From contig NC_083653.1 of assembly GCF_963576545.1 (NCBI RefSeq), positions 14,357,358 to 14,421,357 of the forward strand: DNA of 64,000 nt, written 5' to 3'. Numbering within the stretch: position 1 is the first letter of the stretch; each line of letters begins with the position of its first letter. The notes under the pieces were generated by a model. It did no database searches. It saw only the letters and a program-made list of their open reading frames with translations, and had not been told where the DNA came from. Position numbers and translations under genes: made by a program. Origin of the DNA: Limanda limanda. Its lineage: Eukaryota; Chordata; Actinopteri; Pleuronectiformes; Pleuronectidae. Below, one piece after another: positions 23,523 to 37,100 of this stretch.

Positions 23523-24607
23523 CGATGCAGTAGAATTCTCATAGATGTGCTGTGCAGAGGTCACTGGAAGGCTGTGTGGGACGTAGCTCTCTGGGGAGAA
23601 GGAGAAAACAAAGTATGAGTTGTGTCCAGTGGATTTCCCTCAGTCTGATGACCTGGCGATGACATTGGATGAAAAGTTAGGGAAACAAAAAAAAATTACT
23701 TCAATCGATCCTGTGGGGAATGTGAACGTCTCGAGCAAATGTTGCGGCAATCTCTTATTCAGACAAAGAGAGGAGTTGAAAGATGTCAGGCTGCTGGATT
23801 TCCAACTCACTTTTTTGGACAGATTAAAGATTAAAGGATTAATTGATTAAGAGGAAAATGAAAACCTCTCCCTTCTCTCCATATCTTATAAAAGCTCTCT
23901 TTCTACTCCGTTCTATCTCCCTAACATTATCTGTCATCTACCTCTAGCAAGTGCTGAAATTGTGAGTCATTTAATTGAATAATCAATAAAGGAGTCACAA
24001 AGTCGTAGTGTTGAGCAGTTGTGAGCGCGTAGGGAGGGCAGACCCATCAGTGGCTGTTCCCACCTCCAAAGTATCAAAAGTCAACTTGGCGGTCGAGCGA
24101 GTGTTGAGCGGTGGCCAGTGCACAGGGGGGGGGGGAAACGAGATTGGGTTTGTCACAGGCCCGTGCTCGTGGGGCCCCATTTGTGCACATGGAGCAGAAA
24201 TGCTACCTTGTGGTTTCTCCTCTGTGTGTCTGTGCACATGGGTGGTGTGTATGCACAGTGGTTTTGAGATGGATTAATACACACATTAGTTGCATACAAC
24301 TCAAATTAGATGATTTGCGATTGTTGTTTTCCATCAACGTGAATTCTGCAGGCAGACAGGATGTAGAATAAACGTTCAGGCAACACACATACAGCTCTCC
24401 ACGGTACTGTTAATATTACTTACAAATAATATTCACACTTAGTTTGATTGACATTCATGATTGGCATTGGTACCATCCCCCTGACAAATATTAACAAATT
24501 GTCTACTGGTTTTCTGTATTTTTTGGCATTTGATGGATTGGATGATTTATTGATTAGACAGAAACATTTTTAATACATTTATCAATACTGAAAATAACTT
24601 ATTGGTC

Positions 24608-24690
24608 TTTGTTCGGTTTATTGGCGGACGGCAACCAACGTCAAGGTCTATAGCGCCATCTACTGGATCTACTTCTTCTTGTTCCTTCTT
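24608..24690 (-). repeat. Dispersed repeat with AAG-rich end, copy 3 (inverted)
   Basis: On the minus strand it reads CCAGTAGATGGCGCTATAGA, CCTTGACGTTGGTTGCC, GTCCGCCAATAAACCGAAC, matching the copies at 2584-2657 and 2726-2798. In this copy AAGAAGAAG lies on the other side of the conserved block. Confidence 0.65.
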
Positions 24691-27449
24691 ACAGAGTCGG
24701 TAAAAACTAAAGTTATCTGAAGAGTGAGAAACAATCGGGGGATTGTGTGAGTCTCCTCCGGATCTACATATCCGCCGGGGAAACTGAATTGTGTATGAAT
24801 ACCTAAAATAAATCCAAGATTCTGCCCTTTGTATATTAAACTTAATGACTCATAAACCCTTTGCCTTGATCTCTGCATGAGGAGAGGATATATGGAGCTT
24901 TATCTGTTCAGGGTCACCGTGTTCCAGCTTTATTCATTGTCTTTGATGTTGAGAACGGACATCAAAGAGTCCCTGATGATGAAGCCATCTGCCCCTGTCT
25001 CCCCTGCCCTGGCCTCCATCCATTATGTCCACACTACTTTGTTTGAGTACCAGGCTGCAGTAGCCAGCAACACCACATTGCAAACACCTTTTTTTTTTTG
25101 TTTCAATTATTGGCCAGCCAGATTCAACTCACAGCGCCACGGGTCAGCGAGTACAAATAAGCTGACCCTGGGCCCTGGGACATTTCGCTTTATACAGACC
25201 AATTGGACTATGTGATCTGTTTTGGATGCTCCCATGACAGTTCGCCTTCAGTGCTGGTGTCTTTAGCAGATGGTGTTTTTGATCTTTCTATTTTTTGAAA
25301 CCATTTATTGTTTTCACAGTTTGCCATATAAAGTGCAGTTTTCCCCTTGAACTCCACCCTGTCGAATGCACATGAATGAATTTAACTACATCAGAGAGAC
25401 ACACGGGTAGTACTGGGAAAATGTGTTAATTATTATTATAAATCAACCTGATTATTAATTCATTTTAATGGCTTTAAGTGTGTGATTCCTATGCAGTTTA
25501 GATTCTCGTGTTTCACATGATCACCAGTTCTTATGAGGAACAGTGTTTTTTAATGTAGACCTGTAGAGTCTGTGCACTCACAATTTGTGATGTGGACCCC
25601 CCGCCGCCTCTTCTGATCACTTGATTGTCATGCTCAGCCACACTTGGCTGCACCACTGAGCTGCACAGACCGCCATCAGTGCCTAAAAGAAAAAGATGGC
25701 AAGCAATTAGAAACCAGTCTGTAGTTTGAGGAGAGGGAAGCGTCACAGCAGGCATTATGGGAGATTCACTGAATACGCGTGCTCCGGCATATGATCCCTG
25801 CATAACAACAGACACTGGGCGCATTTTAATTAGCTCTTGCCGTGACATCGCAGCATGTGTGGTCTCAAACGCTGCTCGGATTTTCTGTAGGATGCTAATC
25901 TAGACGAGCCACTGCTTTCCCTGAAAGCAAATGTTGATCTTCCTGTAGGGGTGTCTGGTTTAAGAGGGAATGGAGTTATTATTGTGTTGACTCTGCCTTT
26001 CCCTGGGGAACTAAGTGATGTCAACTTTTGATTCTTTTTTGAAAATAGAACAAGCTCAAACATGGATGCACCACTCCTTTTTCTTAAAACTGTGTGAGGT
26101 GAAACTGGACTCCATTTACATTTTATGTTAATAATAAATGCATGCAATTTCAAGGCACAGGCAGGAATAATAAATTTCAGCTGGAAAACAGCAGCTGGGT
26201 TGTACATCTTGGGATGTTTAAATTATTCCCGAGTGTGTAGTTGTGTGCACCTTGTGAGTTTCAGCTGAGGATTGAGAAAGAAGCCGCGGCAATTGGCCCA
26301 AAAAAAACTCCGCTGGCAGTGGGCAGGGAGGAGCAATTATCATATTGCTCAAATCCGCCAGCCCCTCTCAGATCAAGAGTATTTGCATTGCACTAAACAG
26401 AGTGAAGAGGGTCAAACTGTTCTCACCAGGCACACTTCAGGACTCCCCCTGCGGGTAGTGGTGCTGAGATGTGAAAAAAAGTCTGAGGAGTGACGGACTG
26501 AAAACAGCTCCAGGCTACAGGGAGAGTTGAAAGCTCACCCACAATGTGGTCTGCTTCCCCCGTGAAACAAACAGAAGCACTTCCCTTTGGAAAGTGTGAG
26601 GAGTTATTTGAATACCCACTTCTTAGTGTCACTCCGACAATACATTTATTGATACTGTGCTCTCCTAAAACTCAAAGCTCCTTACAAAAAAGGCAAAGGG
26701 AAATAACTTGGGGGGGGTATAAGCTGGGAGAATATTGAATTCTGCTGAGGTCGTCATAAGCCAGCTTGCTTTGTATTTGCATGAGAGGAAACTGTACGAT
26801 AGTGACACAGTATTCATAAACTTTGCCCCATATAATTTATGCTCACTACTTATTTCACTATAGGGATTGTTTTGCTGAACCCTTGATGTCTCTAACTGAT
26901 ATGATGGGGACCCGGATGTTCTAGCAGTGGAGCTTTAGCATTTATCAGTTGCTCTTTCTCTTGGTCTATGCAGTTGAAACACGTCAAGTGAAGCCTTCTC
27001 TGGACAGTAATTATGTAGAGTCACTTATTTTGGTCATATGTCCACTTGTATAAAGGAATAAGACCGAGGCGTAGAAGACTAACTTCAGACATTTTCAGAG
27101 GCATAGGTAGATCAAAGGGAGCACACAGTCTGCAAGTTTCAGACTAAGCTCATTTATTTTGTCTGCTCTCAAATCAAGACAGAGAATCTGAAACTCGGAT
27201 GAACCTCAACTTTTCACTGCTCCTTGTCAGCCTCTATCCTCAAGCTGCACAGAGAGCCTCTGGAATGGGTCACCATTATCAGGTTTTTGCCGCCCACCCT
27301 TTCATTTCCTCTGTGAGGCTCTGCAGGTAAAGCTGTCTGTTTGGAAAACGACCAAATTCAAGCTGTCGTGACCTCAGGCCGGAGTTGTCATGGTTAAAAC
27401 CCCACAGCTGCAATCTCCCAAGATAGCACCCAATCCTCATCCCTGCATG

Positions 27450-27533
27450 TGATGATATCCCTGTTCCATCTGATGCTATCTCTGTAAAATGGGATGTTAT
27501 CAGGATCCAAGATGATGCTATCACCATACAGTG
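27450..27533 (+). repeat. Four degenerate 21-bp repeat units
   Basis: Units start at 27450, 27471, 27492 and 27513, with heads TGATGATATC, TGATGCTATC, GGATGTTATC and TGATGCTATC and variable tails. A fifth, weaker unit (TGGAGATATTG) may follow. The 21-nt period keeps a reading frame, so the minus-strand ORF at 27394-27612 shows a seven-residue spacing of D-[SN]-I-like motifs. No protein family is recognised. Confidence 0.6.
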
Positions 27534-28295
27534 TGGAGATATTGGATTCTAATTCATAGCCACCGCTGCCTAGACAGAGATATGTGAGGCCTTGGAGGCA
27601 AAGCCAGTCCATCTGCGGCTTACTTAGTATGAGGGATTGAATGGAGCTTTATACTCCGTGGTTCTGGCGGTGTGGCCCCCCGGCCAGAGTTGTCATAGAC
27701 CTGTTCATGGTGTATGCTTTAATGAGGACAGGAGAGGCAGATGATAGAGAGTCAATTACAACCTCATGTTGGAGAGTAACACTATTTCACCTTTCATTAC
27801 ACCTCGATGCCACGGGCTAACTAGGTCCCATCAGTTAGTGAAAGCTACTCATGCTGAGAGAGCCACCAAGGTCAGGCTTGTGTGGAACAAAGGAGAGTGG
27901 AAAGTTACCGGAAGATTTTCGCACAATGCTTCTCACATGAGTAAAACGTAAAGTCAACCTTCTTTATTCAACCATTGTTTACACTGTAGTGCAGAACACT
28001 GCAAAAATGGAAACGATCAAAAAACTCAAAATTTCAAGGCAGCTTCAAGGTGCACTAGATATTTTCTTTCATTTTCAATTTCATAACGTATTGTGCCAAC
28101 TAATAATCATTTTTTCTGATTATTTATATCTGTCATAAATTTTAAGACTCAATATTTTGAGCTTTAAATACTCAGAAGTGTCACTGAACATCAGGGTCAG
28201 GGAGACTTTTCCAGTCGGATAAATTCCATTGACGTGAAATTTGTCACAAAACATTAACAGTTATATCTGCCAAATATAACTTTAAATCGTGTATA

Positions 28296-28513
28296 GTAAA
28301 TGGACTGCATTTATATCTCACTTTCTAGTCTTTATTGATCGCTCAAAGTGCTTTATAGTGCAAGTCACATTCACTCACACACACACACACATTCAAACAG
28401 CACTTTTACACACAGCACTTTTTCCATCACACATCGTTCACACACTCCAGACGCAGCCGTCAGGAATAATTTAGGGTTCAGTGTCCGGCCCAAGGACACT
28501 CCACTACGCAGAA
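28296..28513 (+). repeat. Fish dispersed repeat (GTAAATGGACTG type)
   Basis: Begins GTAAATGGACTGCATTTATA, then TTTCTAGTCTTTATTGATC, GCTCAAAGTGCTTTATAGTG, CAAGTCACATTCACTCACAC, and ends AGGGTTCAGTGTCCGGCCCA plus AGGACACT. I recognise it as a very common percomorph interspersed repeat. A shorter relic is at 45033-45100. The internal CA tract is part of it. Confidence 0.75.
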
Positions 28514-28907
28514 CCAGAATTAGTAGTTTGACACTTGACTCCTCCAGCCTGAATGCCGAAGTGTACTTGCTGAACCCCAACTTGACCCTGACAGCTGACA
28601 GTGTGTGAATAGCGTGTGTAGCTGTCCATAAGTTTACAAAGCCATTAAATGTGTTTTATTGACTCAACTAAAAATGATCACAGCAAGCCAATTTCAAGTT
28701 TTTAATTCTAAAGTGTAAAGTGTCAGCTCAATAATGGATGTGGCTGCACTACAGTAAAATAACCCCCCCTTCTTTTAAGCCTTGTTCCTTGCAAATGAAG
28801 CTGTGTTCGAGGCCTCACTTCATTGGCTTGCATACTGGAACAGAAGGTGAACAAGTCAAATTAGAAGAGGAAGGAATTCATCTTTTCTTTCCCTTTGTTC
28901 TCTCCAG

Positions 28908-29082
28908 ATCCGATGGACCAAGACAGCCGGCAGTGTGTCGGACCGCTTCCAGGACTCCAGTGTGTTCAATGAAACGTTGCACATTGCAAAGATCCTGAGG
29001 ACCCAGGGAGGTCGCTACTACTGCAAGGCAGAGAACGGCCTCGGCTCGCCCGCCATCAAGTCCATCAGGGTGGATGTCTACT
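28908..29082 (+). CDS. mdga2: mdga2 exon encoding second half of Ig domain 1
   Basis: Acceptor TTCTCTCCAG, donor TAC T / gtaagt. 175 nt, enters at phase 0 and leaves at phase 1. It encodes IRWTKTAGSVSDRFQDSS, then VFNETLHIAKILRTQGGRYY, CKAENGLGSPAIKSIRVDVY. RW is the core Ig tryptophan and YYCKA the F-strand Cys closing the Ig1 disulfide begun in the previous exon. NET is an N-glycosylation sequon. Read with the preceding exon the domain is complete and uninterrupted. The next intron is the longest one fully inside the window, about 15.6 kb. Confidence 0.96.
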
Positions 29083-32000
29083 GTAAGTCGGAAGTCTCAT
29101 GGCTTAGAGATGTAGTGCTGAAATTATAATAATTCCAAAAGCTCTCAGTGATATTTTCTGTTATTAAAAGCCAAATAAGAAGAATAAGATTGTATTGTGC
29201 ATTAACCAAACATTATTAAGCACTGTTGGCTCCCAGTAATAATGTAATATCTGGTTTGTTCTATTACTTTCTATGTGGGATTTGGATTTTCTCCCTCGGC
29301 CATTATTGTTTGATTGTGTGACGGACAGGTCACTTTCCCTGAGGTGTGACGATCAGAGTCTGTATCTGTGTTACTCTGCTAAGGACTGGTCGACGCCTGT
29401 TGGACTTTTTGTTTTGCTCAGACAAAAAGCAGCCAGCTGGGACTCTTACAGATGTTCTATTCGCAGGTCTGATTATGCATCAAATTCTGGCTTTTTGCTA
29501 TGCAGTACAACCTACTATGGTGAGGCTGGCCGCACAGTTAGACATTCTTTTTTAAATAATAACCAATATATTTGACTTTCTATAAAATCATACCCACAAA
29601 AATAGTACTAACAGACGATTAGCGCTGATCACTGTTTTACAACATGAACGCTCACAGACTAATATAGAAACATCTTGTGTTCCTGCTGCAAATGGAAATG
29701 TAGCTGTTTGGAGTTGGTGCATCTAAAGAGACTCCTACGCTCTCCAGAGAATGTTAATTAAGCTAAAACACTTTTATTATCCTGACCGAGCCATCGACTG
29801 CGAGAACAACCTCTCTGTTTTTACAGTATCCGCTGGACGGCCCGGGAAGATTCATTAGCATCCGTCGAAGCAAATGGTGATTTACTGTCATTGTTTTTAT
29901 CGATTTGGAATCAATTGTCCTGTTTCACCTCGACAATTGGACACAGTCAAATTAGTTAAAATGTAGGTGTATCAGCATCAGATGTATCGAGAGCAGATTT
30001 TATTCATTACCTTATACCTCCAGTCTTACAGCTTTGAAAGGTTCCCCTGAGATGTTTTCATCAAATCATGTGTTTGGTGCCTTGAAAAGATCTCTAAGCC
30101 ACCTCCTTAGTTTGTAACTCCTGCTTTAGTCTTTGCTCCCTTAGTCTTTATCAATCTTATCTTTTTATGCCAAGCTGGAAACTAAAAACATATTTCCTCC
30201 TCTCCTGTCCTCTCCTCTCCTCTCCTCCCACCCACACCCTTGTACCTGTTTATTTGGACTGACTTGGGCAGAAGTTGTTGAATTGAAGCGTGTTTAGAAA
30301 TCTTGTTGAAGGCCTTTTAGTGGAGCAGCAGAGCAAGGGTCTGAATGCTTCTCAACAGCTGACAGTCAGAGCCTTGTTGCCTCTGTGCACCCTTTTGCCT
30401 TGGCTACACTAAAGAGCCGAAGGAGCAGATGTGGAAATGAAGCCTAACAACAATCTGGAGACAGAACTTGAGGTTAGTCAGTGTGTGGTTCCTCAGTGAA
30501 CTTCTCCATCTGTCATTTTGAGGTCAGTTTGCATGGTGGTTAAAGCTGTGTTAAGATATCACTTGTCAGTAGGGCAGTAAATTGCGTAATACACTAAAGT
30601 TGCAAACATGTACATATATTAAAGCATTGCAGAGACTTGCTAAGAGTTAAGAGAACACTTTATTTGAAACACTAAATACCGACAAATTAAAAATGGATTG
30701 AAACTAGTCCAGTGCTCTTTCTAAACATGGATGTTTGCTTGGCCTGTGGTGATGCCGGTTGCAGCTTTCCCTCTGAATTTGTGTTCAAGTAACCTTCAGT
30801 AATAAAGCTCCAGCAAGTACAGACCTGCTGCCGAACTGAGTCCACAGAACCCTGAAGCACAAAGAGCTGTTCACCTGATTATTCAAAATTCAGTGAAGCT
30901 CAATTCAGTAAGCAGAACCCTGAACTGGGGAATCAGGTATCGTTGCCATTATCACTAACGCACTGCTATTATTGATTATTCAAAGTTTATTTGTATTGCT
31001 CCAAACACGCCATATTTAACACTGCACCTTATTGGGCTCTTAACAATACACATGCAAAATGTGAAGCCAATAAGATCCACGGACTGACGGACATTTGGGG
31101 AATTAGTAGATGAGAAATGAACTAAACTAATAATATGAGATTATACAGAATATAACCTGTACATTAAGTATATGTTGCAAATATTTTTAAGTGTATTAGT
31201 ATCAGTAACGGTGTATTTTGCGCAAGCATACTCATATTGTGCCGAAGTAAAATATTTCAATTCATAATATCAATGGTAATTTTAAAATTATTTTGGTCAA
31301 TAGCAATGTAAGCAATGGTCAATATATGCATTGATATATTGCTTATGCATTGTGTTATCACAGTGAGGAGGTATAACACGTAATGGATCGACATCAGAAA
31401 AAATCAAAAAAAAAATCAGTGTAAAATTCCAACCTTTTGATTTTATTTTTATATGATGTTTGGATCACCTTAATGTACACGATAGAATACTATAAAATCT
31501 GCAAAGGGTAAAGAAAATATATTTAATATCTAGTGATAAAGTATTATTATTCTATTATGTGATACAGTGAAACAGAGCTAATGATTTAATCTGAACATGA
31601 ACGTAAGAGGAATATTGGAAGCATAATAAAGGGAGAACCTTCAAATACTAAAATCAAGATTAATGTTCAGCAGCTTTTCTTTCTTACACCCAAGCACATC
31701 AAATTGTTATCTGGATGACGTCCTTGATTCTGGCCTTGCAACACTGTATGTGTGTACTTCATTAGCCGGCTCTGTGTTATGTTGCACATCCAGCAAAAGC
31801 ACATCGTTCCTCCTGAGCAATGCAATAGCTGTCCCCTGTGGGTGAATTAAATTGATGGACCTCTGCAGTGGGCGCTATTTTTAGTTGTCTGCAGCTACGA
31901 TTTTTTAATTAGCAAAAACTGGTGTTTTGGAGCCGGACCTCCCAACAACAACACCTTGAATTATGTTCGCTGTCTCTCTCCGATATATCTGCCGTGTGTG

Positions 32001-35000
32001 CTCTCTCAAAGCGCTCTGTTTACATCTAAGAAATACCACACGCACTTGTAATGGCTTGCACCATCACTGCAAAGGAAAGATACGCTGCAGACAAAGGGCT
32101 CCAGCATGTTTTACATTAAGAGGCTTAAAATCTGAATGATCGTTCCACTATTACCCCCTCTGCTTTTCTTTGGAGACCATTTATTTGCTTCTGCTCCCTG
32201 GAATTAAGTGTCTTGTTTACAATTTGGAAAATAAGCACGAGAGATCTTATTCATATATATGCAACTTTATTAGATCAAAGTGTGTTTACAGGAGAAAGAA
32301 TAAGGAATCATCAAGACAGCCTCTGTCTGCGCGACTCAGTTTCAATGATATTAAATGAAAGGAATAAGAGCGGTAGAAAAAAGGGAAAATATACGGACAG
32401 GTAGACAAAAAGTTTACTCAAAGAGTTTCTGTTGAGCAGCAGACGGGGACAGGAAGGATAATTAATGATAATAACTGACCTCTGCATGCCAGAGGTGCTA
32501 ATATTAGCTGTGGAGCCAGCTCCGAGCTAACATATTTACAAAGCTCAGAAGTCCATCTATAAGCACATTTTATACCTGCTGACACCTCAGTTGTGTTTGT
32601 TCGCAGTTCGGTCTGTGGGGAAAGTCCTGGGCAAAGTTAATAAAGAACCTTGCCCAACTCCTGCACTGATCGATTTTAAGCTTAAAGCACTCACTTCTCT
32701 TTCCTACCGGGAGCCTTTTTCACTGTTTTCTATTTAATTTCACCTGCATTAATTTTGCTGCAGCATCTAATGTCTCATTGAATGACTGATGGAGGCAGGG
32801 GGGGAGATCTGCAGGGGCTGCTGTTTTTTGCAGACGTGGAGAGTTCATTGACCACCATATATCCGACAGAGACTCAGCAAAATGTCAACCCATGATGCCA
32901 GATGAAGAAAAATCCTTTGTTAATAAGGAGGATTGGGTATTGAAACATTTCTGTTTACAGTATATTACTAATGGATTTACACAGTTTTCTGATTGGGTTA
33001 ATTAGTCCTGATGTGATTCATTTTCTAACAGTAATTTATTTCAGTAATCAAGTCCTGCAGTGAACAAATGTTTTAAACATTTGTCATTTTGAGCAAAACA
33101 AATGTGACTATTTTCTGTCTTCTACATATCTCGACTGCTGCTCACACAAACAAGCAATTTGAAGACATGACCTCAGTCTGTGAGAATCTGTGGGAACCTT
33201 TTTTTCAATTCATTCAAATCATTTTCGTTCTGCAAATAATTGCTACATTAATCAACACAGGAAATAACACAGTAGCTCTCCACTTATGTCCGATGATAAA
33301 AATACAACACCATGCCAAGTCAGTTAGTGGTGCCCAGACACGCAGGTTGTCAAATTGTCCAACAGAGAGTGAGAGCGAATGGTTTCAGCTGAGAGGGAAT
33401 GATGGAGAACAAATTGCTATGCCTTAAACCTACCCAGTCCAGGTCAGCATTTACTGAACAGGTTGTGATAAAGGTCCCTCTTAAAAAACTCACTTTAAAA
33501 ATCGTCTGGACAGGTGCACAGAGATAGGGTGCGGAGAGAGAAAAAAAAAAATACATTCAACAGAGTTAATATGAAGAAAGAAAGCTGTTTGTCCATATGC
33601 TAATGTTGGAAAGGCGATGTTAATGTTGCCTGTCTCGTCAACCAGAACCAGTTTGTCAGTGGCCGTGAAATAATGAGAATCAGGTGGTGCACATATTGTG
33701 AGAAACAACTCGCCGCGCTGTAGATATCATTTTACCGAAGCCTCCGCGCACATCTTCCCTCTTCTCTGATACTCCTCACTACATTCCTTCAAAAGAAGGA
33801 TTAGGATAAGACAATAGGCCGCTTTCTCTATGTTATCTATGGAGGGACTCGCACAGCCCCTAGTCCACACGGCTGCTGCACACCCCAGAGAATTTTAATG
33901 AGGATACTGTGCGTTTGTCTGCACATGGACTGGAGTCTGAGCTGGAGGTCTTTTTTTCTCTTGGCAAATGCTTCGTTCATCGAGATTTTGAGACGTGTGA
34001 ATGCTCGTCCATTTCCTTGTGTGCGTGCGCTTGTGAGAGGAAAACAAAAAAATAGAGTCTAACCATTGGGTTCAAGCAAATGCTTATACAAGAACACACT
34101 CTCCACCAGTGAGGCCCCGACTCGCCCGTAACATGTCACAGGCTTAACTTGCCTTGGCATACGCCTCCTCAGCTGTGCAATGCTGTGCAGCAACGTGCAG
34201 TGCGAGGCCGACCCGGGGAAGTGTGTCTGCTTTATGTTTGCCTTCCATCAAGGGAGTTCATGAAGGAGCTCAGAGACCAAACAGCAGCTGATGGTGTTTG
34301 TTTAGCGGCCGTGCAGGCTTTGCATTATCCAGTCGGTCAGTGTAACTGGCGCTCCCTATCTCATCAGGTGTACAATCCGGGCTGCCCTGCTGAGATGTGC
34401 CTGAGTAAATGTGTGTGCAGAGCAAGAGAAGCAGAGGGGTTTTTGAGAAAGTCGGGACTCTCAGTCCATAGTGATAAAAATGTAGTTTTCTGACTGAGGC
34501 TGCAGTTCCTAGTTCCTAACTCCTGTATCCCTTCATTACTTCATTTGCACTCTGTGCGTGTGTTTTTATACCCCGGAAAGGCTCTTTTAGAGTAACTAGA
34601 TAATTAATTTGGGTATATGTGTGATATAGTGATCTCAGTGTGTGGGGTGGTGGTCTCAGGGGAGCCTATCGATTAGCGGGCTCAGTTGGATGCAGCAGGT
34701 ACTCCAGGCAAGTTCATTAGGTTGAGTTATGACTCAGATTGAATGAATATCTCATATCTAATTGCCAGACCTTCTGCAGGTTGTATAAGGCTTTTATTTT
34801 ATATATATATATGTTTGGGTTAAAACGACCAGATGATCCATCCATTGGCCCATCATTTTTGCTTATCCTGTTTATAGTCAGTCTATCTATGAATCCAATC
34901 CCAGCATGCACTGGTTCAGACACATCCTTAATAACAGAACATGGGAATTCAACTTCCAGTTACTGCTTTTACTGTACTGCTCCTCTAAATTGTTCTATTT

Positions 35001-35260
35001 TCCCATATTATCTCTGAATATTGATAACAATTAAAGCTTTAAAGCATGAATTTTGTTCTTTTAATTGAAATCATGATAAATGCTTGATTTTAGATATAGA
35101 CAATTTTTAACAACAACTACACAAGTGGGTGGAAAACGTCTCCAACTGAATTTATTATGTTTCCAATTGACCAGCTTCATGTTTAAAAATATCTGCATCA
35201 TCACCTGTCGATGACGCATGTAGAAGAATAGGAAGTAGTTACCCCTGGGATTACAATGAA

Positions 35261-35353
35261 CCTAGATAGCAAGGTGACATTGATTCAACTTTGAAATATC
35301 ATCCCAGCCACAATTTGGGTTGAAATTGGTTCAACAGTGTTGTTCTATCTAGG
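35261..35353. mobile_element. Short MITE-like element with 9-bp terminal inverted repeats
   Basis: Starts CCTAGATAG and ends CTATCTAGG, a perfect 9-bp inverted pair, 93 bp in total. The interior has two loosely inverted TTCAAC/GTTGAA segments (TTGATTCAACTTTGAAAT and GGGTTGAAATTGGTTCAAC). The flanks AATGAA and AATGTA may hold a decayed target duplication. Class unknown. Confidence 0.45.
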
Positions 35354-36871
35354 AATGTATAGTAAGGACAAATGTGAAATCAGAATGTTGGCTTGCATAC
35401 TTAATATTTATTTAGTATAAATAAAAACCTTAAAGAGAACAGTTTATTTTAGCCAACATAACAGTATGTCTGTACAGATTGCTTGGGTTGCTGCAGTGAA
35501 AGAGGAGCTATCGTTAGCATAACCTCTTATCGCCACCTTATTGTTGTGAAATACTATTCAGTGGGCTAGTTATGAATAAAGCTTTTTACCTGTCCTGTAA
35601 TCACACAAACTAATGTTATTGGCAAATGATAAACTTGGCCTTGAAAGTAGCCTACAGTGGTATAAATATACTACTTAGGGCCATAATCCAGTTAGCTGGG
35701 TTTAGTAATGCTGTGAGCTTATTTAAGCACTCTTTAATTGATTCCTCGCACTTCAGCTCGTGTGTTTTCTTTGATTAAAAAAATAAAGCACCTTTCAAAA
35801 TCTTTAAATGAAGTGTATTACTGACTGCAGTCTCATGCACATCATCTCAGTGAATCTAAATACAGTAGGTTCCCTGTACTTCATTAGGGCTGCTAAGCTG
35901 TGATTGATTTAGTAAATGGTTATATCACACAGCATGCATGTTTTTATGGGACACACATATATGGGAAAATGAAGAAAAATAAAAGCAAACTTGGTGGGAA
36001 ATATATCACATTTTATTCAATTAATTTCAAGCACATTTCTTCCTGTTAAGAATTGAATTCAAACTGTACATAACTTCACGGGCCACCTTACTCCTTAGTT
36101 TTCATATGACAAACAATCATGTGCCAGAAATTACTGAGGAATGCCACGTTAGTATGTCTATATAGTGCTATCCTATATGATGCCAGATGATGTATTAGAC
36201 AATCTTACCAAAATATCTCATAATGTATGTAGACAGAGATATATGTGCAGCCGCTCCAAAGTGCTTTTAGATGTAAATGACCTAGTGTGATGAATGGTGT
36301 GATACAGCCGGGGTGAGTTATCGGAGGCTTGTTTGAATCAGGATAGAATGAATCAGCGCATTATGTGAACATTATGTAAATGTTTGCTGGTGTGGTTAAT
36401 GGAGGTAAAGCCAGTTCAAGACTGCCCATTATTCTTTCAAGGACTTGTTTTGAGGAGGGGCCCTTAATCAGAGTAGTGAAGTCCACTCGTCTCTTGCCTC
36501 TTGTTTTTCTCCTCATCAGGGGCTTAAAACATGCTACAGTGTGTTTTTGTTGTGTGAAAATGCTAATGTGATTATGTCTTGTAGAATTTCATTCTTATCT
36601 GCAACAATCACCAGAGATGATGTTCTGACAGCCTGCTCATATTTATCTTTCCACCTGTATTTTGGATATATCTTCCAAATAGGGGTGTTGAACTCTTTTC
36701 TTATCAAGGGTCATTCCAATTTTTATATCATCCTTTGTGGGTCATACTAACTTTTTCAACACATATAACCCCTGCCAGGAAATGCTTCTTTTTTGATTAG
36801 CTAAAAGATCTCAGATGATAATCAAAACTGACCTGAAATCAGGTCATGGAGGCTGTGAACTAACCAGGGTG

Positions 36872-37100
36872 CTCTAGACATCCCTCTCCCTTTCCATCTC
36901 CTGCTGCGGAACCTGAAGCATCCTCAGGCCAGATAGAATATGTAACCCCTCCATTGAGTTCTGGATCGACCCTTGTTCTCATCCCAGTTGGTCAGGCCAG
37001 GTAAAACCTTGAATGGAAGGCGCCCAGGAGGCATCCTGAAAACTGCCCCTTTTTAACATAAAGGAGCACACCCTTTCTCTAAGGCTCACCTAGCCACCCA
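36872..37100 (-). mobile_element. Decayed LINE (non-LTR retrotransposon) 3' fragment
   Basis: On the minus strand one frame reads MPPGRLPFKVLPGLTNW, followed by a decayed R-x-R-T-Q-W-R-G-Y-I-F-Y-L-A segment. This is the shape of the C-terminal end of fish LINE reverse-transcriptase ORFs (G-R-P-R-T-R-W-R-D-Y type motif). Adjacent DNA (CTCTAGACATCCCTCTCCC, GGCGCCCAGGAGGCATCCTG, CTCTAAGGCTCACCTAGCCA) also fits that repeat. Heavily mutated and not functional. L2/CR1-like is my best guess for the clade. Confidence 0.65.

Larger units (their letters stand above)
19088..28907 (+). other. mdga2: mdga2 intron within Ig1 (9.8 kb)
   Basis: Starts GTAAGT and ends TCTCCAG; phase 0. Recognised contents are an AAG-tailed repeat copy (24608-24690), a dispersed repeat (22201-22400), a G20 run (23503-23522), a 21-bp periodic repeat (27450-27533) and a fish repeat (28296-28513). 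The remainder shows no gene. Longer ORFs such as 20023-20388 and 25830-26207 have no recognisable protein features. Confidence 0.85.
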
